Assembly: GCA_028290545.1 (NCBI GenBank)
Contig: JAQGJP010000081.1
Span: 35,394-99,393 of the forward strand
DNA: 64,000 nt
Direction: 5' to 3'
Origin: Rhizobium sp.
GTDB lineage: Bacteria > Pseudomonadota > Alphaproteobacteria > Rhizobiales > Rhizobiaceae
The stretch's first letter is position 1; each line of letters starts with the position of its first letter. The position numbers and the translations under genes were made by a program. This document shows, one piece after another, positions 17,506 to 26,176 of this stretch. The notes beneath the pieces were generated by a model, which saw nothing but the letters and a program-made list of their open reading frames with translations, had not been told where the DNA came from and did not search any database.

Positions 17506-18261
17506 ATGCCAAGCCCGATTATCGCCATTCCCGCAGATACGCGCGAGATGGACGGTTACAATTGGCACGCGACGCCCAACCAATATGTCAATGCGGTGGT
17601 CAAGGGCGCCAAGGCGACCGCGATCATCGTGCCGGCGCTGCTTGAGGGCAACGACATCGATTCGATTCTCGACCGGGTGGATGGCGTGATGATTTCGGGC
17701 TCGCGCTCGAACGTGCATCCGTCGCTCTATGGCGGCGAAATTGCCGACAGCAACGGCCCCTACGATCCCAATCGTGATGCCACCAGCATGGCGTTGATCC
17801 GCCGGACGATCGATCGCGGCATTCCGCTGCTCGCCATTTGTCGCGGCATCCAGGAGCTCAACGTCGCGCTGGGCGGCACGCTGGCCACCGAGATCCAGGA
17901 CAAGCCGGGCAAATGGGACCACCGCCGCCCCGAAGTGCCCGAACGCGACCGTATGTATGCGATCCGGCAGAAGGTGCATGTCAAGGAAGGCAGTTGCATC
18001 GCCGGCGTGCTCGGCCCCGGCGAATTCGAGGTCAACTCGCTGCATCGCCAGGCTATTGACGAAGCGGCTCCTCGCCTTTCGGTCGAAGCGGTTGCCGAAG
18101 ACGGTACCATTGAAGCGGTTTCGGTGATCGATGCCAAGAATTTTGCCGTCGGTGTCCAGTGGCATCCCGAATATTGGGTGGAGAGCGATGCGACCTCGGC
18201 CCGCCTGTTCAAGGCGTTCGGCGACGCGGTCCGTGCCTATGCGGGTACCGTCCGCCGCTGA
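17506..18261 (+). CDS. Class I glutamine amidotransferase-like hydrolase (gamma-glutamyl-GABA hydrolase/PuuD family)
   Basis: A 251-residue peptidase C26-type enzyme. The nucleophile elbow AICRGIQELN places the catalytic Cys near residue 112, and GVQWHPEYW near residue 220 supplies the His-Glu pair. GVMISGSRSNVHPSLYG forms the oxyanion region. The family cleaves gamma-glutamyl amides such as gamma-glutamyl-GABA in putrescine breakdown, but no other puu gene is near. GGAG precedes the ATG. The 3' end overlaps the convergent msrQ by 25 bases. Confidence 0.87.
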   Translation: MPSPIIAIPADTREMDGYNWHATPNQYVNAVVKGAKATAIIVPALLEGNDIDSILDRVDGVMISGSRSNVHPSLYGGEIADSNGPYDPNRDATSMALIRRTIDRGIPLLAICRGIQELNVALGGTLATEIQDKPGKWDHRRPEVPERDRMYAIRQKVHVKEGSCIAGVLGPGEFEVNSLHRQAIDEAAPRLSVEAVAEDGTIEAVSVIDAKNFAVGVQWHPEYWVESDATSARLFKAFGDAVRAYAGTVRR

Positions 18262-18899
18262 TCCAACAGCAGCCTGACCAACCGGTAGCCAAGAAGCACG
18301 GCGATGATCGTCGCGTATATGAACGGGCGCGGCGGCCAGCTTTTCACCGCCATGAAGAAATGGATGACGCCCAGCGTGGCGATCAGATAGACCAGCAGGT
18401 GCAGGCGCCCCCAGGCACGCCCCAGCGTCCGGATCGACCAGTTGTTCGAGGTGGCGGCCAGCACAATCAGGCAGATGAACGCCGTCATGCCGACGATGAT
18501 GTAAGGCCGCTTGAAGATATCCACGAAAATCACCGGCAGGTTCATCGCCCGATCGAGGATGAAATAGGTGAGGAAGTGGAAAAGCACGTAATAGAAGGTC
18601 ATCAGACCGAATGCCCGGCGGAAACGATAGAAATTGATCCGCGTCAGGTCACGAATCGGGGTGACCAGCAGCGTGGCGATCATGAACCGCAACGCCCACT
18701 CGCCCAGCAGATGTTCGAATGTCTGGATCGGATTGGCGCCGAGGTTGTTGAGCGCGCCGAGATAGAAATACCAGGCAGCCGGGACCAGGCCGATGGCATA
18801 AATCCACCACGGCGAGATCCTGGCCAGCATCTTGTTGATCTGCTTGGGCCTGTCAGTCTTGCGCAGCTTGGCGCCGGTCGTGCTGGTTGCGGTCGCCAT
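18237..18899 (-). CDS. msrQ: MsrQ, haem-binding membrane subunit of the periplasmic methionine sulfoxide reductase
   Basis: A 220-residue inner-membrane protein with about six helices (IYAIGLVPAAWYFYLGAL, ALRFMIATLLVTPI, LMTFYYVLFHFLTYFIL, GMTAFICLIVLAA, LLVYLIATLGVIHFF and YATIIAVLLGYRLVRLL) and the haem-ligand histidines in FHFLTY and IHFFMA. It passes electrons from the quinone pool or flavin reductase to MsrP. The start overlaps the msrP stop (TGATG), so the pair is translationally coupled. Confidence 0.93.
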   Translation of the reverse strand: MATATSTTGAKLRKTDRPKQINKMLARISPWWIYAIGLVPAAWYFYLGALNNLGANPIQTFEHLLGEWALRFMIATLLVTPIRDLTRINFYRFRRAFGLMTFYYVLFHFLTYFILDRAMNLPVIFVDIFKRPYIIVGMTAFICLIVLAATSNNWSIRTLGRAWGRLHLLVYLIATLGVIHFFMAVKSWPPRPFIYATIIAVLLGYRLVRLLLDQRRTVPA

Positions 18900-19849
18900 C
18901 AGTAGTTTACCTGCAGGTCCATTCCGGCATAGAGCGATGCGACTTCATCGCCATAGCCATTGAATTTCTCGGTGTCGCGTTTTCCCGTGCCTCCGAAGAA
19001 ACCGCCGCCGGCACCCAGCACCCGCTCCTGCGCCTGACTCCAGCGCGGATGGTCCCGCTCCGGATTGACGTTGGAATAGAAGCCGTACTCACCGGGCGCC
19101 GAAACATTCCAGGCCGTCACCGGCTGGCTGTCGACGAGCGTGATCCTCTCGATCGATTTGATGCTTTTGAAGCCGTATTTCCAGGGCACCACGAGCCGGA
19201 TCGGCGCGCCGTTCTGGTTGGGCAGCACGTCGCCATAAATGCCGACGGCCATGATCGTCAGGGGATGCATGGCTTCGTCGAGGCGAAGGCCCTCGCGATA
19301 TGGCCAGTCGAGCACGGGTGCAAAGCCGCCGACACCGGGCATTTCCTCCGGACGAAGCACCGTCTGGAAGGCCACGAATTTGGCGCTTCCAAGCGGCTCG
19401 ACCTGCTTCAGCAGTTCTGAGAGCATGAAGCCCGTCCATGGCACGACCATCGACCAGGCCTCGACGCAACGGAAGCGATAGATGCGTTCCTCGAGCGGCA
19501 TCCTGGCCATCAGGTCCTGGAGATCGAACTCCATCGGCTTCTTGACCATGCCGTCGATCCTGATCTTCCAGGGTTGCGGCTTGAAATCACCCGAATAGGC
19601 GGCCGGGTCCGATTTGCTGGTGCCGAATTCGTAGTAGTTGTTATACGTTGTCGCATCTTCCTTCGGCGTGATCTTGTCGTTGACGATATAGCTCGACTGC
19701 TTGGCATTGAGAGCGGCGTTCGCCGAAGAAGCCAGGCTGCCGCTCAGGCCGGCTGCGATGGCGCCGGTCATGAACTGCCGCCGCTTCATGTAAAGCGACC
19801 GTGAGGTGATTTCCGACGATTTGATGAATGGCGCTCTGTAAGCCGGCAT
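18899..19849 (-). CDS. msrP: MsrP, molybdopterin-dependent periplasmic protein-methionine sulfoxide reductase
   Basis: A 316-residue molybdoenzyme that repairs oxidised methionines in periplasmic proteins. It begins [20 protein letters not shown], then a Tat signal ([17 protein letters not shown] to ANA). The molybdenum-ligating Cys is in [17 protein letters not shown], and [18 protein letters not shown] is a conserved pterin-contact region. It is the first gene of msrPQ. The length matches the family. Confidence 0.94.
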   Translation of the reverse strand: MPAYRAPFIKSSEITSRSLYMKRRQFMTGAIAAGLSGSLASSANAALNAKQSSYIVNDKITPKEDATTYNNYYEFGTSKSDPAAYSGDFKPQPWKIRIDGMVKKPMEFDLQDLMARMPLEERIYRFRCVEAWSMVVPWTGFMLSELLKQVEPLGSAKFVAFQTVLRPEEMPGVGGFAPVLDWPYREGLRLDEAMHPLTIMAVGIYGDVLPNQNGAPIRLVVPWKYGFKSIKSIERITLVDSQPVTAWNVSAPGEYGFYSNVNPERDHPRWSQAQERVLGAGGGFFGGTGKRDTEKFNGYGDEVASLYAGMDLQVNY

Positions 19850-19987
19850 GACGATCCCTCGATCCCTGAAGTGGTTGTTTCAATGGATTATACGCGAGAT
19901 CGCCGGAATAGTTTCGCAACTTTCGTCACAACGGCGTGAGACGGCGAGAGCGCTGTGTCACGCGGCCGCGAGATTGCCGAGAGGAGG

Positions 19988-20191
19988 CTATCTCTTGTAT
20001 TTCGACCGCAGCCAGAAGATCGCAAAGAAAAACAGGATGATCACCGCTCCGGCAATGAAACCGAGCACCGGGGAATAGGCGCCGATGCCCAGTACGATCT
20101 GCGGCATGAAATACAGCGCCAGCCCGGCAGTCAAAAGGATGACGGCCGCCGCAATCATCGTGTTGCGCGTTTCATGCTTGTCATCGGTCAT
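19988..20191 (-). CDS. Small two-helix membrane protein of unknown function
   Basis: A 67-residue protein starting MTDDKHETRNTMIAAAVILL with two hydrophobic segments (MIAAAVILLTAGLALYFMP and SPVLGFIAGAVIILFFFAIFW) and a basic end RSKYKR, so both ends probably face the cytoplasm. The ATG at 20191 lies six bases after the preceding acetyltransferase stop, and the two are probably cotranscribed. No family is recognised. Confidence 0.65.
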   Translation of the reverse strand: MTDDKHETRNTMIAAAVILLTAGLALYFMPQIVLGIGAYSPVLGFIAGAVIILFFFAIFWLRSKYKR

Positions 20192-20196
20192 CAAAT

Positions 20197-20880
20197 TCAG
20201 CCTTCCATGATCGCTGCGCGGATGTCCTGCAGCGTCTGCTTCTGCTTGCCGTCGGCATCGAAATTGGATGGATCCAGCCACGCCTCGAATGCCGACTTCA
20301 GCATCGGCCACTCGTCATCGATGATCGAAAACCAGGCCGTGTCGCGATTGGCGCCGCGCGAAATCAGATGCTTGCGGAACACGCCTTCAAAACTGAAGCC
20401 GAGCCGCGCCGCCGTGATCTTGCTCTGGGCATTGTCATTGTTGCATTTCCACTCATACCGGCGATAGCCGAGATCGTCGAACACGTGCCTGGCCATCAGG
20501 TAATGCACTTCGGTCGATATGGCCGAGCGCATCATCGCCGGACCATGCGCCACGCCGCCGACCTCGACCACGCCATTGGCCGGATCGGCACGCATGTAGT
20601 GTGCCATGCCGACGACCCGACCAGTGCTGTTGTCGCGGAATATCTCGGTCAGCCAGCCGACCTTCTTGACGCTGTCCAGCCAGTTGCCGAAATCCTCGGC
20701 ATGGGCGAAATCCGGCGCGGAAAAATATTTCAAATGCGCATTGGTGCCTTCTCGGCCGAGCGCGTCCCACAGGGCATCGAGATGCTCGGCACGTATATAG
20801 GGCTCGATCGTAACATAGCGGCCCTTGAGGGTGACCGGCTGCGGGGTGGGTTTCGGCGTCCAGTTCTTCAGATCTTCCAT
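20197..20880 (-). CDS. GNAT-family N-acetyltransferase (RimL-like)
   Basis: A 227-residue acetyl-CoA-dependent acetyltransferase. It opens with LKGRYVTIEPYIRAEHLDAL, the usual GNAT beta1-alpha1, and continues with a central strand GVVEVGGVAHGPAM, the YRRYEWKCNNDNAQSKITAARLGF core, where a conserved Asn lies in the acetyl-CoA region, and FEGVFRKHLISRGANRDTAW. This subtype resembles bacterial RimJ/RimL-like proteins of unassigned substrate. The ATG at 20880 is chosen as the start since longer forms add unrelated residues. Confidence 0.85.
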   Translation of the reverse strand: MEDLKNWTPKPTPQPVTLKGRYVTIEPYIRAEHLDALWDALGREGTNAHLKYFSAPDFAHAEDFGNWLDSVKKVGWLTEIFRDNSTGRVVGMAHYMRADPANGVVEVGGVAHGPAMMRSAISTEVHYLMARHVFDDLGYRRYEWKCNNDNAQSKITAARLGFSFEGVFRKHLISRGANRDTAWFSIIDDEWPMLKSAFEAWLDPSNFDADGKQKQTLQDIRAAIMEG

Positions 20881-20961
20881 GAGCACTCTCAATATGAAAT
20901 CGGAGGCGATATCATCGCCTCCGATAGAGATAGGCAAGTCAAATTTATTGATGAACTGGAC

Positions 20962-21675
20962 TTATGCGACCTTGGCGCTCGCCACCGTCGCTTCGATGTG
21001 ATCGATCAGGGCATCGGCCAGACCCAGCCGGCCGGCGAGCAGGTCCAGATAGCCACGTTCGGCGCGGCTGTCGGGTTCGATGGCGATGCGCGACGCAGTG
21101 TAGAGCTCGACCTTCTGGCTCTCCGTCCGGGCAGCGCCGATGATCGTATCGAGATCGACGGGGTTGACGAGTTCGCTCTCGAGGAAGGCCTGCGCATCGG
21201 CACCGAGGCCGGCGAGCTTGACCTTGCCGAGGATCGCTTCGCGTTCCGCGTCATCGATGTGGCCGTCCGCACGTGCAGCAGCGATCATCGCCCGCACCAG
21301 GATCACCGCGAAATCGTCGCTGTTGGCCTCGTCCTCGGTATGAAAACCACTGTCCTGAGGCGGCGGGAGAAGTTCGATCGTGGTGGTCCGAGCCGGCGAT
21401 GCATCGACAGGCGGCACGTCCTTGCCGGCCTGCCAGCTCTTGTAGGCCTGATAGCCAAGGCCGGCGATAGCGGCAAGGCCACCCAGCCTCAAAGCCGAGC
21501 CACCCAATTGACGACCGGTGCTGGTGCCCAGCAACACAGCCGCGAGCGCCCCCGCAGCCAGCGGATTGTCCTTGGCCATTTGTCCGACCTGGCCGGCTCG
21601 ATCCTTGACCGTGCCTCCGGCACCGGGCACTTGCGAACCCAAGAATTGATCCAGAAGCTTCTTCGCGTCGAACAT
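20962..21675 (-). CDS. TerB/DUF533-family tellurite-resistance-like protein
   Basis: A 237-residue protein. The N-terminus MFDAKKLLDQFLGS and a glycine/alanine-rich hydrophobic stretch (NPLAAGALAAVLLGTSTGR, LGGLAAIAGLGYQAYKSWQAG) are the YebE/DUF533 signature. The C-terminal half, ILVRAMIAAARADGHIDDAER through GYLDLLAGRLGLADALIDHI, is a helical TerB-like domain with acidic residues that may bind metal. The role is unknown; it is probably membrane-associated. Confidence 0.82.
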   Translation of the reverse strand: MFDAKKLLDQFLGSQVPGAGGTVKDRAGQVGQMAKDNPLAAGALAAVLLGTSTGRQLGGSALRLGGLAAIAGLGYQAYKSWQAGKDVPPVDASPARTTTIELLPPPQDSGFHTEDEANSDDFAVILVRAMIAAARADGHIDDAEREAILGKVKLAGLGADAQAFLESELVNPVDLDTIIGAARTESQKVELYTASRIAIEPDSRAERGYLDLLAGRLGLADALIDHIEATVASAKVA

Positions 21676-21759
21676 GCGGTCCTCCATGCGGGGTTGTATC
21701 AGGCGAGAAGAACATAGGAACACGGCGGGAATATTACAAACGCAGCGCCGATATTTTGC

Positions 21760-22398
21760 TTATTGGCCGAGAGCCGCAGCCTCCGCAGCCAGCTTGGTGA
21801 TCCCTGCCCAGTCGCCTGCTGCAACCATTGCCTTCGGGGCAACCCAGGAGCCGCCGACGCAGACGACATTCGAAAGGCTGAGATAATCCCGGGCATTGTT
21901 GAGCGACACGCCACCGGTCGGGCAAAAGAGAATGCCATTGAGTGGCGACGACAGCGCGTTGAGATAGGCCGCCCCGCCGGCCTGTTCAGCCGGGAAGAAT
22001 TTCAGCACGCTATAGCCGCGGTCACGCAGGGCCATGACTTCGGTGGCGGTGACCGCACCGGGGAGCAGCGGTATGTCGCTCTGGTCGGCAGCATCGAGCA
22101 GCGACGGGCCGGCGCCCGGCGAAACGATGAATTTGGAGCCGGCCTTGATCGCCAGATCCCACTGCCGGGCGTCGAGCACGGTGCCCGCACCGGCGACCGC
22201 ACCTTCGACCTCGTCGGCCACCGCCTTGATGGCGTCGAGTGCTGCAGGCGTGCGCAGAGTGATTTCGATCGCCTTCAGGCCACCCGCCACCAGCGCGCGG
22301 GCCAGCGGAACCGCCGATTTGACATCATCGATGACGATCACCGGCACGACGGGCTGTAGGCGCAGGGTGGAAAGAAGAGTCTCGGTCTTGCCGCTCAT
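21760..22398 (-). CDS. eda: 2-keto-3-deoxy-6-phosphogluconate aldolase (KDPG/KHG aldolase)
   Basis: A 212-residue class I aldolase that splits KDPG to pyruvate and glyceraldehyde 3-phosphate, the last step of Entner-Doudoroff and of hexuronate breakdown. The Schiff-base Lys lies in VLKFFPAEQAGG, the proton-shuttle Glu in AIEITLRTPAAL, and phosphate-binding FCPTGGVSL is present. The ATG at 22398 gives the normal length; the frame is open 49 codons further upstream without support. It could serve the uronate island 5 kb downstream, but it is not linked to it in one operon. Confidence 0.92.
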   Translation of the reverse strand: MSGKTETLLSTLRLQPVVPVIVIDDVKSAVPLARALVAGGLKAIEITLRTPAALDAIKAVADEVEGAVAGAGTVLDARQWDLAIKAGSKFIVSPGAGPSLLDAADQSDIPLLPGAVTATEVMALRDRGYSVLKFFPAEQAGGAAYLNALSSPLNGILFCPTGGVSLNNARDYLSLSNVVCVGGSWVAPKAMVAAGDWAGITKLAAEAAALGQ

Positions 22399-22480
22399 CA
22401 GAGCCGTCTCCTGAAACGATTGAATTGCAGCCCGTGTTAACGGACACGGACTTTTCTGTCGAGATAAAATTGCCTGTTCT

Positions 22481-22504
22481 ATACTGCCACAATATGACAG
22501 CATG
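22481..22504. promoter_or_regulatory. Candidate WYL-regulator operator, copy 1
   Basis: The 24 bases ATACTG-N8-TGACAGCATG contain the imperfect palindrome CTGCCA-N5-TGACAG (22484-22500). The same arrangement recurs at 23235-23258. It lies 40 bases before the regulator gene and between it and the divergent eda. Confidence 0.6.
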
Positions 22505-22543
22505 ACCTGCGATATCGAACCGGTAATCATCGCTTGCGAGCCC

Positions 22544-23251
22544 ATGTCACGTTCCGAACGCCTTCTTGACCTGATCCAGACGCTTCGGCGCCATCGCCGG
22601 CCCGTCAGCGGCCAACGGCTGGCGGAAGAGAGCGGCGTCAGCCTCCGGACGCTTTATCGCGACATCGCGACGCTGCAGGCTCAGGGCGCCGATATCGAAG
22701 GCGAGCCCGGCCTCGGCTATATCCTCAAGCCCGGGTTCATGCTGCCGCCGCTGATGTTTTCCGAAGATGAAATCGAGGCGCTGGTGCTTGGCGCCCGCTG
22801 GGTCGCGACACGAACCGACAATGAACTCGGCCAGGCCGCCAACAACCTTCTCGCCAAGATCGCCGCCGTGCTGCCCGATGATCTGAAACCACGCATCGAA
22901 GGCACCAACCTCATGGTTGCCCCGGCGCCCGCTTCCGAGCCCAGCCATATCGACCTTGCCGTCATTCGCAAGGCGATCCGCAACGAGCACATGCTCGACA
23001 TCACCTATCTTGATGCGGCAGGTGCCGCATCCACGCGACGTATCTGGCCCTTCGTGCTGGGGTATTTCGAGCGCGTGCGGGTCGTTGCTGCCTGGTGCGC
23101 GCTGAGGGAAGACGTCCGCCACTTTCGCACGGACCGGATCGTCACGCTGGAACTGACCGGCATACGCTATCCGCGCCGCAAGGCTGTCCTGCTCAAGGAG
23201 TGGCGGGTCGAGCACAATGGCATTGCCGACACCAATACTGACAAAAATTGA
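22544..23251 (+). CDS. YafY-type transcriptional regulator (HTH_11 plus WYL domain)
   Basis: A 235-residue DNA-binding protein. Residues 1-55 form a winged helix (RSERLLDLIQTLRRHR, SGQRLAEESGVSLRTLYRDI). A WYL domain from about residue 135 includes HMLDITYLDAAGA, RRIWPFVLGYFERVRVVAAW and WCALREDVRHFRTDRI. WYL domains sense ligands, often nucleotides or DNA. The ATG at 22544 replaces an unlikely upstream ATG at 22502. Two matching palindromes flank the gene, one before it and one over its stop codon, suggesting it controls itself and the VOC gene that follows. Confidence 0.87.
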   Translation: MSRSERLLDLIQTLRRHRRPVSGQRLAEESGVSLRTLYRDIATLQAQGADIEGEPGLGYILKPGFMLPPLMFSEDEIEALVLGARWVATRTDNELGQAANNLLAKIAAVLPDDLKPRIEGTNLMVAPAPASEPSHIDLAVIRKAIRNEHMLDITYLDAAGAASTRRIWPFVLGYFERVRVVAAWCALREDVRHFRTDRIVTLELTGIRYPRRKAVLLKEWRVEHNGIADTNTDKN

Positions 23252-23258
23252 CAGCATG
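23235..23258. promoter_or_regulatory. Candidate WYL-regulator operator, copy 2
   Basis: ATACTG-N8-TGACAGCATG again, with CTGACA-N5-TGACAG at 23238-23254. It overlaps the regulator stop codon (23249-23251) and precedes the VOC gene by about 58 bases, a natural promoter position for that gene. Confidence 0.6.
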
Positions 23259-23315
23259 TGGTGTTAGATCGTTTCCAGCGGCCGGATGGAGGCCGCAGCC
23301 TGAAAGGAAACGACG

Positions 23316-23684
23316 ATGATTGCCAATTACAATCTGCTCTATGTCGACAATGCGCCGGCAAGCCGTGATTTCTATGCCCGATTGCTGGATCTGAAGCCTG
23401 TCGAGGACTCCGGGAATTTCGTGCTCTTCATCCTGCCGAACGGGATTAAATTCGGTCTCTGGAACAAGCATGACGTAAAGCCCGCCGCCAACCAACCCGG
23501 AGGTTTCGAACTCGGTCTGCCGGTCGGGTCCGATGGGGAAGTCGACCAGCTTGCTGCCGATTGGAAGGCACGCGGAATTTCGATCATCCAGGAGCCGGAG
23601 ACCATGGATTTCGGCCGCACCTTCACCGCGCTTGATCCCGATGGCCACCGTTTGCGCGTCCTGCATCTGGACATGGGGCGGTGA
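23316..23684 (+). CDS. Glyoxalase/bleomycin-resistance (VOC) family protein
   Basis: A 122-residue single VOC domain: [20 protein letters not shown] (first beta-alpha unit), [18 protein letters not shown], then GGFELGLPV and [18 protein letters not shown] (second unit). It resembles PhnB/lactoylglutathione-lyase-like proteins of uncertain substrate. AAAGGAAA precedes the ATG. The last four bases overlap the GTG of the next gene. A WYL-type operator candidate lies upstream, so expression may be inducible. Confidence 0.85.
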   Translation: MIANYNLLYVDNAPASRDFYARLLDLKPVEDSGNFVLFILPNGIKFGLWNKHDVKPAANQPGGFELGLPVGSDGEVDQLAADWKARGISIIQEPETMDFGRTFTALDPDGHRLRVLHLDMGR

Positions 23685-24112
23685 CCGCCTGGATCGGGGT
23701 CGCCTCGGCAGATCACGTAGCGAGGGGCCGTGAAGGCGGCTTCATGCAGGTAAGTCACGGCAAGCATGCGCCGATCGCCCGCATCCAGCCGGGCGATACG
23801 GTCATCTTCTATTCTCCGGCAACTGAAATGGGTGGTGCCGACAAGTTGCAGAGCTTCACCGCGGCTGGCACCGTCAAACCAGGCGAGCCCTATCTCTTCG
23901 ACATGGGCGGCGGCTTCACGCCCTATCGGCGGGATGTCGAATGGCAGGCGACGCATATCACTCCAATCGCCCGCCTTCTCCAGCATCTCGAACTGACCAC
24001 GGGCAAGACCAACTGGGGCTATGGCTTCCGCTTCGGCGTGGTCCGCATTTCGGATCACGATTGCCGTATCATTCTCAAGGCGATGACATCAGATCAGATC
24101 GCGTCGGAATAG
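23681..24112 (+). CDS. EVE-domain protein
   Basis: A 143-residue protein starting at GTG inside the VOC stop (GTGA). [41 protein letters not shown] and [20 protein letters not shown] are the EVE/UPF0310 fold, related to PUA and YTH domains that hold modified nucleotides. [18 protein letters not shown] closes the domain. The function is not known; it may be a nucleic-acid reader or quality-control factor. The 3' end overlaps the convergent Rrf2 gene by 19 bases. Confidence 0.82.
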   Translation: MTAWIGVASADHVARGREGGFMQVSHGKHAPIARIQPGDTVIFYSPATEMGGADKLQSFTAAGTVKPGEPYLFDMGGGFTPYRRDVEWQATHITPIARLLQHLELTTGKTNWGYGFRFGVVRISDHDCRIILKAMTSDQIASE

Positions 24113-24564
24113 ACCGCGTCTCTCGGCTTGTCGATGGGCGGTGATTTCTGCTCGGTGTCGATGAACTGCGACAACGTCATGTTGTCGAGGATTTCCGCCA
24201 TCGCGTCCCGAACTTCCGTCATCGACAGCCGCACCAGGCATTCCTCCGGATTGCGGCAGTCGTCGCAAACCTCGAACGCCGTGCGGCTCGCACAGCGTAT
24301 CGGCGCCAAGGGACCGTCCAGCGTCCGGATCACATGGCCGATCCTGATCTCGTCTGCAGTCTTAGACAGGCAATAGCCTCCGCCCGGTCCCTTCTTGGAG
24401 CGCAGGATGCCGGCCTTGCGCAATTCAAGCAGGATGGCGTCCAGGAACTTCTTGGGAATATTGTTCCGTTCGGCAATCTCGGTGATGAAGGCGGTTTCGC
24501 CCGGCGGCAGCTTAGCCAGATCGGCCAGCGCCTTCAGGCCGTATTTTCCTTTTTTGGTGAGCAT
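24094..24564 (-). CDS. Rrf2-family transcriptional regulator with a Cys cluster
   Basis: A 156-residue regulator. The winged helix covers [40 protein letters not shown] and [21 protein letters not shown] cysteine cluster in the pattern C-x8-C-x2-C-x5-C near residues 92-111 ([20 protein letters not shown]) could bind an Fe-S cluster as in IscR or NsrR. It is not RirA, whose N-terminus differs. Its targets are not evident from the neighbours. Confidence 0.87.
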   Translation of the reverse strand: MLTKKGKYGLKALADLAKLPPGETAFITEIAERNNIPKKFLDAILLELRKAGILRSKKGPGGGYCLSKTADEIRIGHVIRTLDGPLAPIRCASRTAFEVCDDCRNPEECLVRLSMTEVRDAMAEILDNMTLSQFIDTEQKSPPIDKPRDAVYSDAI

Positions 24565-24682
24565 GCCTGAACCTTTTACAGTCGAATGAAACCATTCCGC
24601 CGGAGAGCGTATTCTTCTTCGTCCATAAATTTAGTATAAATATAAGCATTTGCAAGTTTTTCCGTCGATTTAGACTTAAAAT

Positions 24683-24710
24683 CGAGAAAGCCCGGGCTTT
24701 TTCCCGGGCC
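24683..24710 (-). terminator. Rho-independent terminator behind the six-repeat propeller gene
   Basis: GCCCGGG (24690-24696) and CCCGGGC (24703-24709) form a 7-base GC stem; on the minus strand TTTCTCG follows. The plus side has no T-run. Confidence 0.7.
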
Positions 24711-24748
24711 CTGGGCCGAAAGTGACACTTCGAGCGTCAGCCGGTTCG

Positions 24749-26176
24749 CTATTTGAACGGGAAATTGGCGACCCGCGTTCCATGGAACAGTTCGTGAAAC
24801 GTGTAGGACGGAATCGGATCCTGGTAATCCTTGTAGAGGCAGCGCGCCGAGACGACGATGTCGTAAGCGATCGTGGCAGACTTTTCATTGAGCGCGAGCG
24901 ACGGCATCTGGCCGTTCCAGATCTCGCCGTCACAATGCAAAGGCATGGCCTGCGGCCGCTCCTTCTCCGGCACGGACATGGCTTCGACGAGTTCCGACTT
25001 CCAGGCAGGCTTATCGGTCTCGCAGTCGTCATTGCAGGCGGCAAGCGCAATCTGTCCATCCGTTGTCAGCATGCCGATGCGCGGCCGATCCTCGGCATCG
25101 AGCACCAGATCTGCGGATTCGCCGATGCCTTCGCCGGGCTGCACCGTGCTGCCGTTCCAGCTTTTGCCGTCACCGCAATCGGCTTTGCACCAGAAGTAGA
25201 TCAGCTGGTGGTCGAGATCCTGCCGTTGCAGGCCATTGCCGGCGAACTGGGCAATGCGCGGCTGGCCATCCCTTGTGAAGGCCAGATCCCATGTCGGGTT
25301 CGGGTAGGAGCCGCCGCCGGTCTCGTGCACGAAGGCGCGCTTCCAGTTCGCCTTGCTGGTGCAATCGTCCGCACATCCATAGTAATAGAGTCCGTTCTTC
25401 AACGCCTTGCCGCTGTCGTCGAAGGCATAGACATTGGCGAGCACACCCATTGTGCCGTTCTCGGCGATCGACAGAACCGGCTTGGTAAACTGCTCATGGC
25501 GATAGCTTTCCGTAATGTGGAGGGCGAGATCCGTCTCCTTCCAGTTCGCTCTCTCCAGGCAATCCGCATCGCAGGACATGACGAAGGCGCCGTAGTGATC
25601 CGGCTCGATGCCATAGTTGGCGTCCGTATAGATGAAGCGGGGCCGTCCCTGTGCATCAAGTGCGAAGGTTCGGTCCGGGACGCGGAGATTCAGCACTTCG
25701 CTCAGCAGGTTGTCGCCACTGTCGGCGATCTCCGCAAATTTCCAGTTTGCAGCGTCCTGGCAGTCGTCATCGCATTCGCCGTAGGAATAGGTCCGGTTGT
25801 AGCTGGATTTGTTCGGCGCTGCGTAGCTCGTCACATATAGCCTCGGCTTGCCGTCGGAGGTCACCGCGAGCTGGATCTTGTTGGCCCGGGCGAAAGGAAT
25901 CGTGGCGATTTGCCAATTGCCTTTGCTGGTGCCGCAGTCGGAAGAATCACACACGCCGTAATAGATGAAATCCTTGGTCTTGCCGTCATAGCCGGTATGG
26001 GCCATGTGCAGCCGGTCTTCCTTGTCGCGAACGAGCGTGATGCTTGCCGATTCCTGCTCAGGCGCGGGATAGAACCCACCGGGTCCTGAAATCGCCGCAC
26101 TGCCGCCGCTGCACTGCTGGATAAACAGCATAACCATGCCAAAGCCGGCGCAAGCCAGCACTATTCTCTTCAACAA
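24749..26176 (-). CDS. Secreted or lipoprotein-like six-repeat predicted beta-propeller with repeated Cys pairs; family not recognised
   Basis: A 475-residue exported protein. The N-terminus MLKRIVLACAGFGMVML leads to a Cys at residue 22 (FIQQC), which could be a lipobox although an atypical one. The body has six repeats of 51-67 residues. Each carries a strand like LAFTRDGQPRIAQ or FALDAQGRPRFIY, then a Cys pair close to an aromatic run and ending in Trp: C76/C81-W88, C135/C139-W145, C202/C206-W212, C268/C272-W278, C330/C334-W340, C381/C385-W392. Six such units suggest a six-bladed propeller with a disulphide clip in every blade. Asp-rich clips (ADDC, DDDC, NDDC) might hold metal. No enzyme motif is seen. 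Confidence 0.6.
   Translation of the reverse strand: MLKRIVLACAGFGMVMLFIQQCSGGSAAISGPGGFYPAPEQESASITLVRDKEDRLHMAHTGYDGKTKDFIYYGVCDSSDCGTSKGNWQIATIPFARANKIQLAVTSDGKPRLYVTSYAAPNKSSYNRTYSYGECDDDCQDAANWKFAEIADSGDNLLSEVLNLRVPDRTFALDAQGRPRFIYTDANYGIEPDHYGAFVMSCDADCLERANWKETDLALHITESYRHEQFTKPVLSIAENGTMGVLANVYAFDDSGKALKNGLYYYGCADDCTSKANWKRAFVHETGGGSYPNPTWDLAFTRDGQPRIAQFAGNGLQRQDLDHQLIYFWCKADCGDGKSWNGSTVQPGEGIGESADLVLDAEDRPRIGMLTTDGQIALAACNDDCETDKPAWKSELVEAMSVPEKERPQAMPLHCDGEIWNGQMPSLALNEKSATIAYDIVVSARCLYKDYQDPIPSYTFHELFHGTRVANFPFK

Noticed and set aside
22544..24112. WYL-VOC-EVE as an antiphage defence system
   Set aside because: No nuclease, NTPase or toxin effector is linked; VOC and EVE proteins alone are more likely metabolic or repair functions.
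24094..24564. Rrf2 protein as the iron regulator RirA
   Set aside because: Its N-terminus ([17 protein letters not shown]) and cysteine spacing differ from RirA.
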